From an uncultured Eubacteriales bacterium (GTDB lineage: Bacteria > Bacillota > Clostridia > Christensenellales > DTU072): DNA of 7,037 nt. Both the position numbers and the translations under genes were made by a program. The stretch lies in NCBI GenBank assembly GCA_902766325.1, contig CACXDF010000286.1:1-7037 (forward strand). The letters run 5' to 3'. This document shows positions 1 to 5,607 of the stretch, piece after piece. Under the pieces are notes generated by a model. It was not told the DNA's origin. It saw nothing but the letters and a program-made list of their open reading frames with translations, and ran no database searches. Within the stretch, counting starts at the first letter, position 1. Every line of letters starts with the position of its first letter.

Positions 1-9
1 ATTCGCCAC

Positions 10-297
10 TTATTCAGCCACTTCTACGCTGACTTGCTTATATCTTTTATCCCTCGTACCGGCCTCGCTGAAGCGAACGATCCCGTCGCAAAGAGCGAAA
101 AGAGTGTCGTCCTTACCGATACCGACGTTGGCTCCGGCATGGAACTTGGTCCCGCGTTGACGCACGAGAATGTTACCACCCTTGCAAGCCTGTCCGTCGC
201 TCTTCTTCGGTCCCAGTCTTTTGGATTCGCTGTCACGACCGTTTCGAGTGCTACCCATACCTTTTTTATGGGCAAACAGTTGAATATTGATAAACAT
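10..297 (-). CDS. rpmA: Large-subunit ribosomal protein L27 with cleavable N-terminal leader
   Basis: L27 is a 50S subunit protein whose N-terminal tail reaches toward the peptidyl-transferase centre. The 95-residue product has the family signatures GSTRNGRDSESKRLG (residues 15-29), ILVRQRGTKFHAGANVG (43-59) and DDTLFAL (63-69), and ends in KQVSVEVAE. It starts with MFINIQLF before AHKKG, the leader type found in Firmicutes, where Prp cuts after the Phe so that the mature protein begins AHKKG, like E. coli L27 after Met removal. The leader here is 8 residues, against 9 in the S. aureus and B. subtilis proteins as I remember them. The C-terminal part (residues 76-90) carries a few more residues than the usual GRDRKQVSV ending. 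It is the third gene of the rplU-prp-rpmA unit, only 3 nt after prp, with its Shine-Dalgarno inside the end of prp. No terminator is visible before the left edge. Confidence 0.97.
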   Translation of the reverse strand: MFINIQLFAHKKGMGSTRNGRDSESKRLGPKKSDGQACKGGNILVRQRGTKFHAGANVGIGKDDTLFALCDGIVRFSEAGTRDKRYKQVSVEVAE

Positions 298-300
298 TGT

Positions 301-621
301 CTATTCCTCCATTTTTACAAAGGCGCTATAGCCTTTCTGAATGTCCCTCAGTCCGAGTTCCATCGTTTTCAGGATGGCTTCCGTCCGTATCCGCTCCTCT
401 TCGCTTTCGGCTTGGGGAACGACGAATGATAAATGACCGTCCTTTTTGATATACTCGACCTTTCGGGAGGAAAACTCGATCAGTCCCAAAAGAGCCGCGC
501 ATGCGATACTGCTCACCGCGCTGCACACGACGTCTTTGCCATATTCCGCATAGCCGGCGTGCCCCTTTATTTCGACTTTTTCGATTACGTTATCCTTTTT
601 TGTCAATTTGATACGGATCAT
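301..621 (-). CDS. prp: Ribosomal-processing cysteine protease Prp
   Basis: Prp is a cytoplasmic cysteine protease that removes the N-terminal leader of ribosomal protein L27 in Firmicutes and relatives. The 106-residue product is of normal family length. It carries the signature GHAGYAEYGKDVVCSAVSS (residues 20-38), with the catalytic dyad at His21 and Cys33. Their 12-residue spacing matches the His22/Cys34 pair of S. aureus Prp. It lies between rplU and rpmA, the conserved place for this gene, and its substrate leader is visible in the downstream rpmA. The start is 18 nt after the rplU stop, and the preceding sequence (TAATAAGATTGTTTTTGCGAT) has no recognisable Shine-Dalgarno, so translation probably depends on coupling from rplU. 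The ATG is still favoured because the N-terminus MIRIKL aligns with the usual short beta strand that opens this family. Confidence 0.95.
   Translation of the reverse strand: MIRIKLTKKDNVIEKVEIKGHAGYAEYGKDVVCSAVSSIACAALLGLIEFSSRKVEYIKKDGHLSFVVPQAESEEERIRTEAILKTMELGLRDIQKGYSAFVKMEE
305..310 (-). promoter_or_regulatory. Shine-Dalgarno of rpmA inside the end of prp
   Basis: On the minus strand the last codons of prp read ATG GAG GAA TAG, and their GGAGGA lies 7-8 nt before the rpmA ATG. The site supports this ATG and suggests that translation of rpmA is linked to termination on prp. Confidence 0.8.
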
Positions 622-639
622 ATCGCAAAAACAATCTTA

Positions 640-948
640 TTACAGAGCGATTTTGGTGATTTTGATCTCGGTATACGGTTGACGATGACCTTGACGCTTA
701 CGTTCGTTCTTCTTGGCTTTGTACTTGAAGATGTTGATCTTCGGGCCTTTACCGTTCTTCAGAACGACCGCTTCGACAACAGCGTTTTCCACGGCCTTGC
801 CGACAGAGATCTTTCCGTCTTCGCAGACGAGAATGACTTTGTCGAAACGAACCGTTTCGTTTTCCGCCTTGTTCATGAATTCTACCTTCAAAACGGAATT
901 CTCTTCCACTTTGAATTGCTTTCCACCGGCTTCGATAATAGCGTACAT
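640..948 (-). CDS. rplU: Large-subunit ribosomal protein L21
   Basis: L21 is a 50S protein that binds 23S rRNA. The 102-residue product has the normal length and starts MYAIIEAGGKQFKVEE, the family's opening beta strand and AGGKQ motif. Its C-terminus holds the rRNA-binding signature FKYKAKKNERKRQGHRQPYT (residues 74-93). It is the first gene of the rplU-prp-rpmA unit, with its own promoter and a roughly 80-nt leader. The start is the ATG at 946-948, preceded by AAAGGAGG (959-966) with about 10 nt between. A second ATG at 954-956 is out of frame and only 2 nt from the Shine-Dalgarno, so it is not used. Regulation is probably by the L21 leader RNA just upstream. Confidence 0.98.
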   Translation of the reverse strand: MYAIIEAGGKQFKVEENSVLKVEFMNKAENETVRFDKVILVCEDGKISVGKAVENAVVEAVVLKNGKGPKINIFKYKAKKNERKRQGHRQPYTEIKITKIAL

Positions 949-1027
949 AAAAACATAACCTCCTTTCCTGAAGACTCGCTATCGGGGTGGCAAATCGCGC
1001 TTAACATATTACCCTTTCTATGCGGCT
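949..1027 (-). promoter_or_regulatory. Candidate L21 leader RNA (5' UTR of rplU)
   Basis: The roughly 80-nt untranslated region between the predicted transcription start and rplU is well suited to a ribosomal-protein leader. On the minus strand it contains AAGCGCGATTTGCC, ACCCCGATAGCGAG and CTTCAGGAAAGGAGG, which resemble, from memory, the conserved 3' part of the Firmicutes L21 leader family. A GGGT near 1010 could pair with the ACCC near 985. Known leaders of this type are thought to let L21 repress its own operon. I could not run a covariance-model search, so the assignment rests on position, length and motif resemblance. Confidence 0.6.
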
Positions 1028-1033
1028 TTGATT

Positions 1034-1062
1034 ACTTTATCACACTTTGTCAAAAAATGCAA
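1034..1062 (-). promoter_or_regulatory. Promoter of rplU-prp-rpmA
   Basis: On the minus strand TTGCAT (1057-1062) is followed after exactly 17 bp by TAAAGT (1034-1039). A TG one base before the -10 (TGATAAAGT) makes it an extended -10. The predicted transcript start is near 1027, giving the leader described above. A closer match to the -35 consensus, TTGACA at 1048-1053, has no -10 at a usable distance. Confidence 0.6.
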
Positions 1063-1080
1063 ACGAAAATAAACGATTTT

Positions 1081-1126
1081 TTAACAAAAAGATTCTTTTT
1101 CGGCGTTTTACCAAAAAAGAATCCTT
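1081..1126 (-). terminator. Intrinsic terminator of the trkA-trkH operon
   Basis: On the minus strand a 16-bp stem (arms 1111-1126 and 1088-1103, including a fully Watson-Crick GATTCTTTTT/AAAAAGAATC core) closes a 7-nt loop and is followed by a T-rich tail ending TTTTTGTTAA. It begins 28 nt after the stop of the 253-residue membrane protein and lies before the rplU promoter, so it separates the two operons. Confidence 0.85.
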
Positions 1127-1153
1127 TTCCCTTTGAAAATAAAATAAGTATTC

Positions 1154-1915
1154 TTACGCTTCGGTCTCTTCTTCCGACGGCGGAAGAGCGTCGTGCGCTT
1201 CGACGTCGATAACGAGCGGTTCTTCCGCGGCCGCCACGGCAGGCGCCGCCTCCTGTTCGGTCTTTTTCTTATCGGCCTTTTTCTCTTCTCTTTTCGCGCG
1301 TCGATCGGCCAGCTTTTCTTTACTCTTTTGCAAGATCGCCGACGTGATACCCGCCATCCCTTCTTTGACGTTTTTGAATCCGTCCATAGTAGCGCGGACG
1401 TTTTCTACCACTTTAAGAGGCTTTTGATAAGTCTCTTTTACCTTCTCAATATCCTTTTCCACGCCTTTTTTCAGTATGCCGAAACAATAATTGGCGTATT
1501 CGAAAATAACGTCGAAGACGATCTGCAGCACGAGGAAGGCCGGCATGACGATGGCAAAAAGCAAATTCGGCAACGTAAGCCCCTCTCCGGCTACGGTCAA
1601 AAATCCGGATACGTTCAGTCCGACCCCGATACCGGTCAGGAGCAACTTTGACCAGCGGTAAACGCGTTTGACGACGCCGTACGTCTTCTTATTCGTTGCG
1701 TTTCTGTCAACGGATATGTAATAAACGAAAAAAGCGGCGTACAGGCAAGTGAGCGCAAGCAAGGTCACGTTGAGCGCAAAGTACCCGTTGCCCGCGACGA
1801 TCCGATAAATAAGATAGGCGCTGTACAATAAAAGCGTCATGAATTTCCGGAAGGTGTTGAGGGTCTTGAGTTGTCCGGTGATCTTTTCGATCGCGGCCGT
1901 TGTGTTGGCTATCAT
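1154..1915 (-). CDS. Unrecognised four-helix membrane protein, third gene of the trk operon
   Basis: I do not recognise this 253-residue protein. After a short polar N-terminus there are four likely membrane segments: about 25-41, 44-68, 90-110 and 116-142, arranged as two hairpins with a basic linker (71-90) between them. Residues 150-222 form a long, highly charged, probably helical stretch that becomes strongly Lys/Arg-rich at 198-218. The last 30 residues are Glu/Ala/Pro-rich and acidic. No catalytic motif is visible. The ATG follows the trkH stop by 9 nt. Its Shine-Dalgarno (TAAGGAGG) overlaps the trkH stop codon, which leaves a short 4-nt spacing but supports this start. The gene is almost certainly cotranscribed and coupled with trkH, which suggests, but does not show, a role alongside potassium uptake. 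It could equally be a lineage-specific envelope protein that shares the operon by chance. Confidence 0.85.
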   Translation of the reverse strand: MIANTTAAIEKITGQLKTLNTFRKFMTLLLYSAYLIYRIVAGNGYFALNVTLLALTCLYAAFFVYYISVDRNATNKKTYGVVKRVYRWSKLLLTGIGVGLNVSGFLTVAGEGLTLPNLLFAIVMPAFLVLQIVFDVIFEYANYCFGILKKGVEKDIEKVKETYQKPLKVVENVRATMDGFKNVKEGMAGITSAILQKSKEKLADRRAKREEKKADKKKTEQEAAPAVAAAEEPLVIDVEAHDALPPSEEETEA

Positions 1916-1924
1916 ATCGCCTCC

Positions 1925-3373
1925 TTAAACGGGCTTCCATGCCTTATAATAGAACAGGAGCAAAATGGGATAGATCTCCAATCTGCCGATGAGCATATCG
2001 AAAATAAATACGATCTTCGCAAAAACGCCGATCTCTGCGAAACCGCCCGCGACTTTGGATAAGCCCGGACCGACGTTATTAAGGCAAGTCGCCACAGCGG
2101 TGACCGCCGTAGAAAAGTCCATTGCGCTTTGTTCAATAGAAACGAGAATGACCGAGATAAAATAAATGATCATGATCAGCGCGAAATAGACGACTACGTT
2201 TTTGACGACGTTTTCTTCTACGTTTTTCCTGTTGATCTTAACGCTGACGACGGTGCGGGGCGAGATGCTCTTTTTGATGGCGCGCCCGGACGCCTTTGAT
2301 AGGATCATAACGCGGGATATCTTAAGTCCGCCCGCCGTGCTGCCGGCCATACCGCCGATGAACATACAGACGAAAAGCGTACTCTGCGCAAGAACGGGCC
2401 AGTTATCGAAGTTGGCCGTGCCGAAGCCCGTCGTACTGACGAAAGCGATGACTTGATAAGAAGAATAACGAAGCGTCTCTCCGAAAGAAGAATAGACCCT
2501 GTTCATCATCAAAGAAGCGGTAACAAGGGCAATGGCGACGAAAACGATACCGAACAGCCACCAAAGCTCTTCGTTCCTGAACGCCTGTTTGACGCGACCG
2601 ATCATAATGAGATAAAAGACGTTCATATTGATGGAAAACAGCAACATGAAGATCATCGTTACGATCTCGACGGCGAGGCTGTTATACCCGCCGATACTTG
2701 CGTTCAAAGAACTGAATCCACCCGTGCCCGCCGTGGAAAAAGCGGTAATGAAGCTATCGAAAACGGGCATTCCGCACGCAAGCAAGGCGACGACTTCGAT
2801 CAAAGTAAGAGCGATATAAATACCGTACAAAATACGAGCGGTAAAACGCAATTTACTGACCAGTTTTCCGAATTGAGGCCCCGGTATCTCGGCTTTGGCA
2901 AGGTGCACGATGGCGGCGTTCGTTTTCGGTAAAACGGCGATCACGAATACCAGCACGCCCATACCGCCGATCCAGTGAGAAAAACTACGCCAAAACAGCA
3001 AACTGTACGGAAGCGCTTCTATCTCGACGAAGATCGTCGCGCCCGTCGTCGTAAAGCCGGAGACGATCTCGAAAAGGCCGTCGATAAAAGAGGCGTGTCC
3101 GCTGATCGCAAAAGGCATCGCGCCGAACAAAGAAAGGATGATCCATGCAAGAGCGACCGTCAAGAAGCCCCCTCTTGCGTGTATGGTCGTATCTTTCGGT
3201 TTTTTGATAACAAAAGGCAGACCCGCCGCGGTCATCGCCGCGATGGTCACACCGAAAGCAAGCTGCGTGCCCGTCTCTCCGAACGAAAAAGTAAGGATAA
3301 AGGGAACGAATAAAAATCCGGCTACGATAAGAAGTATCTGACCGAGCAGATATGCCGACATTCGATAGTTCAT
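1925..3373 (-). CDS. trkH: Trk-type potassium channel subunit TrkH
   Basis: TrkH/KtrB proteins are inner-membrane potassium channels built of four M1-P-M2 repeats and gated by a cytoplasmic RCK ring. The 482-residue product has the normal length and is hydrophobic throughout. All four selectivity-filter loops are visible, each with its conserved Gly: TTTGA (residues 108-112), TAGTG (214-218), TTGFG (314-318) and NVGPG (433-437). Other family marks are WRSFSHWIGGMG (128-139), the glycine-rich GGMAGSTAGGLK (340-351) expected in the intramembrane gating loop, and IGRLEIYP (462-469) near the C-terminus. The start codon shares one base with the trkA stop (TGATG), and a GGAG 5 nt upstream gives a modest ribosome-binding site, so translation is coupled to trkA. 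No filter residue is missing, so it should be a functional channel. The TrkA neighbour favours the Trk over the Ktr name. Confidence 0.97.
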   Translation of the reverse strand: MNYRMSAYLLGQILLIVAGFLFVPFILTFSFGETGTQLAFGVTIAAMTAAGLPFVIKKPKDTTIHARGGFLTVALAWIILSLFGAMPFAISGHASFIDGLFEIVSGFTTTGATIFVEIEALPYSLLFWRSFSHWIGGMGVLVFVIAVLPKTNAAIVHLAKAEIPGPQFGKLVSKLRFTARILYGIYIALTLIEVVALLACGMPVFDSFITAFSTAGTGGFSSLNASIGGYNSLAVEIVTMIFMLLFSINMNVFYLIMIGRVKQAFRNEELWWLFGIVFVAIALVTASLMMNRVYSSFGETLRYSSYQVIAFVSTTGFGTANFDNWPVLAQSTLFVCMFIGGMAGSTAGGLKISRVMILSKASGRAIKKSISPRTVVSVKINRKNVEENVVKNVVVYFALIMIIYFISVILVSIEQSAMDFSTAVTAVATCLNNVGPGLSKVAGGFAEIGVFAKIVFIFDMLIGRLEIYPILLLFYYKAWKPV

Positions 3374-4722
3374 CAGCGCTCCAATATCTCGTTCAGGTTG
3401 CCGGAATACTCTTGCAACGTTACGATCAAAACGGTATCGCCCGGATAGATCGCGTCGTTTCCGCCGGGAACGATCAACGCCCCGTTCCGAACGATGGCGG
3501 CGATCAGTGTGTCGCCTTTCAATTTCAGATCTTTAAGCGGCACGTCCACGCCCTCGAAGTGCTCGGACACGATAAACTCCAGTATTTCGACCCGGTCGTC
3601 GATGATACGATACAACTTACTGAATTTTCCGCCGCCCGAGCTCTCTTTACCGCGAACGTACCGAATGATCTCGTTGACGGTGGTGGTACAAATGGATACG
3701 ATGCTTTGATTGCTTTTTTCTTCCCATAAGTCGGCCAAAGCGGGATTATCGACCTTTGCAATGACCTTTTTAACGCCTTTACGACCGGCGAAAAGAGAAG
3801 TCACGATATTTCTTTCGTCTATGCCGCAAAGAGCGATATAGGCGTCCATAGACCCCAATCCCTCTTCGTCGAGTAACGTTTGATCGGTGGCATCGCCGCA
3901 AACAATTTCCACTTTGTCGAGATTCTCATCCAAAAAATTGCATTTTTGTTCGTCGTTCTCGATGATCTTAACGGCAACGTTGGTCTTTTTTAATTCGTTC
4001 GCAAGATAAAAAGCGGTTCGGCTTCCGCCGGCGATCATGATCTTGTTGACGCCGCGCGGCATGCCCATTTCTCGGAAGAAAAGGCTGATATCTTTGGGCG
4101 AAGCGGTGATATAAATTTCGTCCCAGGCTTCCAAAACGAAATCGCCGTTAGGAATAAAAACGTTATTTCCGCGCTGAACGGCGCAGACGAGCAGTTTTTC
4201 CTGAAAGCGATGGGCGATCTTTTTCAGTTGCAGCTTATCAAGGGGCGACTTCGGCGTGACGACGACTTCGACCACCTCCACCTTGCCCGCGGCAAAGGGT
4301 TCGATCTTGATAGCGGAGGGGAAGCGGAGCAAACGGCTGATCTCCATTGCCGTTTCGTATTCGGGATTGACCAGCATGGACAAACCCAGTTCCACGTCGC
4401 GGAACAGCGTAAAGTATTCCGGCTTGCGAACGCGGGCGATGGTATCTCCTACGCCGAGCTTCTTTGCGACCATACAGCAAAGGATGTTCATTTCGTCGTA
4501 CGGGGTGCACGCGATCAAAAGATCGGCGTCTTCCACACCGGCGTTTTTCAGTATCTCGGCGCTGACGCAGTTACCGACTACGCCCATAACGTCGAAAGAG
4601 TCGACTACGTTTTCGACAAGCGCAGCCTCCTTATCCACGACGACGAGATTATGCTCTTCAAGACTCAGTTCTTCCAATAACTTCCGGCCTACGTTCCCAG
4701 CGCCGGCTACGATGATTTTCAA
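3373..4722 (-). CDS. trkA: Trk potassium uptake regulator TrkA (two RCK modules)
   Basis: TrkA is the cytoplasmic nucleotide-binding ring that gates TrkH. The 449-residue product has the standard duplicated layout: RCK_N (about 1-130), RCK_C (about 140-220), a second RCK_N (about 226-355) and a second RCK_C (about 367-449). The first Rossmann fold has an intact GAGNVG (7-12) and an acidic Asp30 at the end of strand 2, as expected for NAD(H) binding. The second has GGSRTA (232-237) in place of GxGxxG, with Ser and Ala at two glycine positions, followed by the acidic Glu255. The start codon is TTG: a good AAGGAG lies 8-9 nt upstream, the product then begins exactly at MKIIVAGAGNVG, and the frame upstream contains a stop (TAG) with no ATG before it. 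It is the first gene of the trk operon, with the promoter at 4758-4786. Confidence 0.96.
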   Translation of the reverse strand: MKIIVAGAGNVGRKLLEELSLEEHNLVVVDKEAALVENVVDSFDVMGVVGNCVSAEILKNAGVEDADLLIACTPYDEMNILCCMVAKKLGVGDTIARVRKPEYFTLFRDVELGLSMLVNPEYETAMEISRLLRFPSAIKIEPFAAGKVEVVEVVVTPKSPLDKLQLKKIAHRFQEKLLVCAVQRGNNVFIPNGDFVLEAWDEIYITASPKDISLFFREMGMPRGVNKIMIAGGSRTAFYLANELKKTNVAVKIIENDEQKCNFLDENLDKVEIVCGDATDQTLLDEEGLGSMDAYIALCGIDERNIVTSLFAGRKGVKKVIAKVDNPALADLWEEKSNQSIVSICTTTVNEIIRYVRGKESSGGGKFSKLYRIIDDRVEILEFIVSEHFEGVDVPLKDLKLKGDTLIAAIVRNGALIVPGGNDAIYPGDTVLIVTLQEYSGNLNEILER

Positions 4723-4730
4723 TAGATTAT

Positions 4731-4737
4731 TCTCCTT
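4731..4737 (-). promoter_or_regulatory. Shine-Dalgarno that fixes the TTG start of trkA
   Basis: On the minus strand AAGGAGA lies about 8-9 nt before TTGAAAATCATC. No ATG is available in frame between the upstream stop and this codon, so the TTG must be the start. Confidence 0.8.
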
Positions 4738-4757
4738 GCAAAATCTTTTGCCACTCT

Positions 4758-4786
4758 ATTTTATCATATTATTATTCGATTGTACA
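4758..4786 (-). promoter_or_regulatory. Promoter of the trkA-trkH operon
   Basis: On the minus strand TGTACA (4781-4786) is followed after 17 bp by TAAAAT (4758-4763). A TG one base before it gives the extended -10 TGATAAAAT. The predicted 5' UTR is only about 28 nt, which leaves no room for a riboswitch such as the c-di-AMP sensor found before some potassium transporter genes. Confidence 0.6.
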
Positions 4787-4816
4787 TAATTTTTTCCATT
4801 TTGTTTTCTCAAGCCC

Positions 4817-4845
4817 TTTTCATCACGACAAAAAAGTGGTACAAT
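4817..4845 (+). promoter_or_regulatory. Promoter of recX
   Basis: TTTTCA (4817-4822) is followed after 17 bp by TACAAT (4840-4845), preceded by TGG, which makes an extended -10. The normal 6-8 nt offset places the transcription start at 4851-4853, on the recX ATG. No SOS-type (LexA) operator is visible in this region. Confidence 0.6.
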
Positions 4846-4851
4846 AGAAGT

Positions 4852-5454
4852 ATGATTATTGACAAAATAGAGACAAAACGCAACAAAACGACCGTGTTTT
4901 GCGGAGAAAAAAGCTATCCGTTCCACCTCGAAACTCTTCTTAAATACAACGTTAAAGAAGGCGAGATCGACCCGAAAACGTTCTTCGACGCCAAAAACGA
5001 AAGCGACAGGATCCTATGCCGACGGCAGCTTTACGCTCTGATCGACCGGTCGGAAAAGAGCAAATCGGCCTATATCGACGCGCTTGTCTCTCGCGGACAT
5101 TCATATAAGATCGCCGTCGAAGAAGCGGACGCCGCCGAGGCAAAAGGGTTCGTCGACGACAGGCGGTATGCCGAGTGCTATCTGCACCTGCACGAAAAGA
5201 CGAAAGGCTGGTATCGTATCGCAAACGAGTTGCGCGTAAAGGGCGTTCCGGCAGAGATAATCGACAGTCTGAAAGAAGACTTCGGCGATCACACGGACGA
5301 ATGCATAAAACAAGCCGAAAAAATAATGAAAAACGTCGAAAACACCTACGAAAATCGACAAAAAGCATATGCTAAATTAATGCGGAAAGGGTTTTCTTCC
5401 GAGGAGATAGGCCGAGCCCTCGACAGATTCGGCAACGCCGATCCGGAAGAATGA
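4852..5454 (+). CDS. recX: RecA-modulating protein RecX
   Basis: RecX binds the RecA filament and modulates, usually inhibits, recombination and strand exchange. The 200-residue product has the Firmicutes layout: a short N-terminal domain (about 1-45, with LLKYNVKEGE at 29-38), then tandem three-helix RecX repeats. Conserved marks are GFVDDRRYAECYL (99-111), the match to the family's G-(I/L)-(I/D)-D-x-RYA motif, RIANELRVKGVPAEII (122-137) and KLMRKGFSSEEIGRALD (175-191). The frame is open upstream to a TTG at 4780, but the promoter -10 lies inside that extension and the ATG at 4852 gives the expected MIIDKIE N-terminus. No Shine-Dalgarno precedes this ATG, and the predicted transcript begins on it, so the mRNA may be leaderless. 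The gene diverges from trkA and is transcribed alone, with its terminator at 5476-5510. Confidence 0.93.
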   Translation: MIIDKIETKRNKTTVFCGEKSYPFHLETLLKYNVKEGEIDPKTFFDAKNESDRILCRRQLYALIDRSEKSKSAYIDALVSRGHSYKIAVEEADAAEAKGFVDDRRYAECYLHLHEKTKGWYRIANELRVKGVPAEIIDSLKEDFGDHTDECIKQAEKIMKNVENTYENRQKAYAKLMRKGFSSEEIGRALDRFGNADPEE

Positions 5455-5475
5455 GTCACTAAGAAAAAAACGTTG

Positions 5476-5510
5476 AAAAGGCGCAAAAATGTGCCTTTTA
5501 TTTTGCTTTT
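5476..5510 (+). terminator. Intrinsic terminator of recX
   Basis: A 10-bp stem, AAAAGGCGCA (5476-5485) with TGTGCCTTTT (5490-5499) and one G-T pair, closes an AAAA loop. It is followed by the T-rich ATTTTGCTTTTT and begins 21 nt after the recX stop. Confidence 0.9.
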
Positions 5511-5516
5511 TATATA

Positions 5517-5545
5517 TTGACATCTTTCGGGGAATTATATATAAT
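5517..5545 (+). promoter_or_regulatory. Perfect-consensus sigma-A promoter
   Basis: TTGACA (5517-5522), a 17-bp spacer and TATAAT (5540-5545) match the housekeeping consensus at all twelve positions with the optimal spacing. The predicted start is near 5552, giving a 5' UTR of about 56 nt. A second TATAAT at 5551-5556 has no matching -35. Within the UTR ATACTT (5565-5570) can pair with AAGTAT (5581-5586) to form a weak hairpin just before the Shine-Dalgarno. Confidence 0.85.
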
Positions 5546-5592
5546 ATTTGTATAATGAGTTTTTATACTTATCAATAAAAAAGTATTTCCGT

Positions 5593-5600
5593 AAAAGGAG
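5593..5600 (+). promoter_or_regulatory. Shine-Dalgarno that fixes the start at 5608
   Basis: AAAAGGAG lies 7 nt before the ATG at 5608. This favours that ATG over an in-frame TTG at 5548, which lies upstream of the expected transcription start. Confidence 0.85.
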
Positions 5601-5607
5601 TAGGCAA

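Noticed and set aside
954..956. Alternative ATG just after the rplU Shine-Dalgarno
   Set aside because: It is out of frame with L21 and only 2 nt from the Shine-Dalgarno, too close for initiation.
1048..1053. TTGACA as the -35 of the rplU promoter
   Set aside because: No -10-like hexamer lies 16-18 bp downstream, whereas TTGCAT at 1057-1062 pairs with an extended -10 at 17 bp.
433..1212. Long plus-strand reading frame of 259 codons across prp and rplU
   Set aside because: It lies antisense to two clearly recognised genes, crosses the rplU promoter and the trk operon terminator, and has no recognisable protein features.
2453..3313. Plus-strand reading frames inside trkH (2453-2932 and 2975-3313)
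   Set aside because: They are antisense to a complete TrkH with all four filter motifs and have low-complexity Arg/Asp-rich translations typical of shadow frames.
4210..4789. Plus-strand reading frames inside trkA
   Set aside because: They are antisense to a complete TrkA, and the second is Ser/Thr-rich as expected from the reverse complement of the coding frame.
4780..4851. N-terminal extension of recX from a TTG at 4780
   Set aside because: The extension overlaps the recX promoter elements, has no Shine-Dalgarno, and is absent from the RecX family layout.
4723..4851. Search for an SOS (LexA) box before recX and a c-di-AMP riboswitch before trkA
   Set aside because: No GAAC...GTTC-type operator is visible, and the predicted trk 5' UTR of about 28 nt is far too short for a riboswitch.
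5548..5607. 20-residue N-terminal extension of the 132-residue protein from a TTG
   Set aside because: The TTG lies just downstream of the -10 and before the expected transcript start, while a strong Shine-Dalgarno precedes the ATG at 5608.
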